Position numbers and translations under genes: made by a program. The notes beneath the pieces were generated by a model that saw only the letters and a program-made list of their open reading frames with translations, was not told the origin of the DNA and did no database searches. Shown one piece after another: positions 47,955 through 48,262 of a stretch of 48,262 bases of DNA (position 1 is the stretch's first letter; every line of letters starts with the position of its first letter). Origin of the DNA: a virus; the IMG/VR virus record IMGVR_UViG_3300043433_000039, positions 1-48,262 of that record. One strand, given 5' to 3'.

Positions 47955-48262
47955 ATGGCTGAACCAAAACAGAACAACCGGGCCGAACTTGAGAGTGCTA
48001 TCACTGAGCACTTGCTGGTCAATGGGAGCGCCGATTGGCAACCGGTGCGTGACAGATTCCCCGAGGTGTCCGATTCGACGTTCTGGCGTCATGTGCAAAA
48101 GGCCAAGAAAGCCTCCGGTGTCGGTGAGGCAAAGCACAGTGCCAAGAAGGTCGCCAAGGTCGTACAGAAGGCTAAGGAAGAGCTAGGCGTCGGTATCACC
48201 CCGTCAGTGGTCGAGGCCCGTGGTCCTGAAAACGTCTCGATGGCGGTGGATTACGCAGCCCA
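47955..48262 (+). CDS. Putative small terminase subunit, N-terminal part
   Basis: A frame open from ATG 47955 to the window edge (102 complete codons), so the gene is cut. It begins MAEPKQNNRAELESAITEHL, has a helix-turn-helix-like region (DWQPVRDRFPEVSDSTFWRH), then a Lys-rich coiled stretch (KKVAKVVQKAKEELG). DNA-binding plus coiled coil fits a small terminase, which marks phage DNA for packaging. This is supported by its position before head genes if the genome is circularised. Confidence 0.6.
   Translation, partial: MAEPKQNNRAELESAITEHLLVNGSADWQPVRDRFPEVSDSTFWRHVQKAKKASGVGEAKHSAKKVAKVVQKAKEELGVGITPSVVEARGPENVSMAVDYAA

Overview
The window is most of the genome of a temperate, contractile-tailed (myovirus-type) phage of a Gram-negative bacterium, probably a beta- or gamma-proteobacterium. 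The evidence is a tail sheath and tail tube pair, a Mu/P2-like baseplate set, a two-gene Rz/Rz1 spanin (which needs an outer membrane), a tyrosine integrase with an excisionase, and a lambda-like immunity and replication region. No host gene is recognisable. The right edge cuts the putative small terminase and the left edge cuts a head gene just upstream of the prohead protease. The large terminase and the portal are therefore missing, and the window is probably a circularly permuted genome minus a few kb.

Layout. 1-12.2 kb: head maturation (protease, scaffold, major capsid), head-tail connectors, sheath and tube. 12.2-14.1 kb: lysis genes (possible holin, signal-anchored transglycosylase, nested spanins, coiled-coil membrane protein). 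14.4-25.2 kb: tail chaperones with a probable programmed frameshift, tape measure with a lytic transglycosylase domain, baseplate hub, spike and wedge. 25.2-32.6 kb: distal tail proteins and a complete diversity-generating retroelement (DGR): target fibre with VR, hairpin, Avd, TR, reverse transcriptase and a translationally coupled partner gene, closed by a strong terminator. 32.6-34.1 kb: tRNA-Cys with its own sigma70-type promoter, a possible attachment region, and the integrase. 34.1-40.25 kb (minus strand): excisionase, HNH protein, MazG-like protein, an oxygenase-like protein, SSB, and a RecT/exonuclease recombination block, driven from a PL-like promoter. 40.3-41.6 kb: immunity region with repressor, Cro-like gene and matching palindromic operators inside both promoters. 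41.6-47.85 kb (plus strand): CII-like activator, nucleases, an O-like initiator containing seven 17-bp iterons (probable origin), a possible P-like gene, an HU-like protein and a metallopeptidase. 47.85-48.26 kb: a cluster of CTGTCA/TGACAG repeats in front of the small terminase.

The most striking system is the DGR. TR and VR are both exactly 120 bp. They differ at 17 positions, and 16 of these are at TR adenines. VR forms the last 40 codons before the stop region of a tail fibre, so the phage probably rewrites its receptor-binding tip by adenine-specific mutagenic retrohoming. A second signal is a recurring element, GTCGTGACnnYAnnnT, found nine times, mostly just before virion genes. Its right part looks like a -10 hexamer. 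At three sites the predicted transcription start falls on or next to the ATG, which predicts leaderless mRNAs. Other points of note are a 13-residue motif shared by the prohead protease and the capsid protein, a +1 (or -2) frameshift site in the tail chaperone genes, and an oxygenase-like protein lacking one expected iron-ligand histidine.
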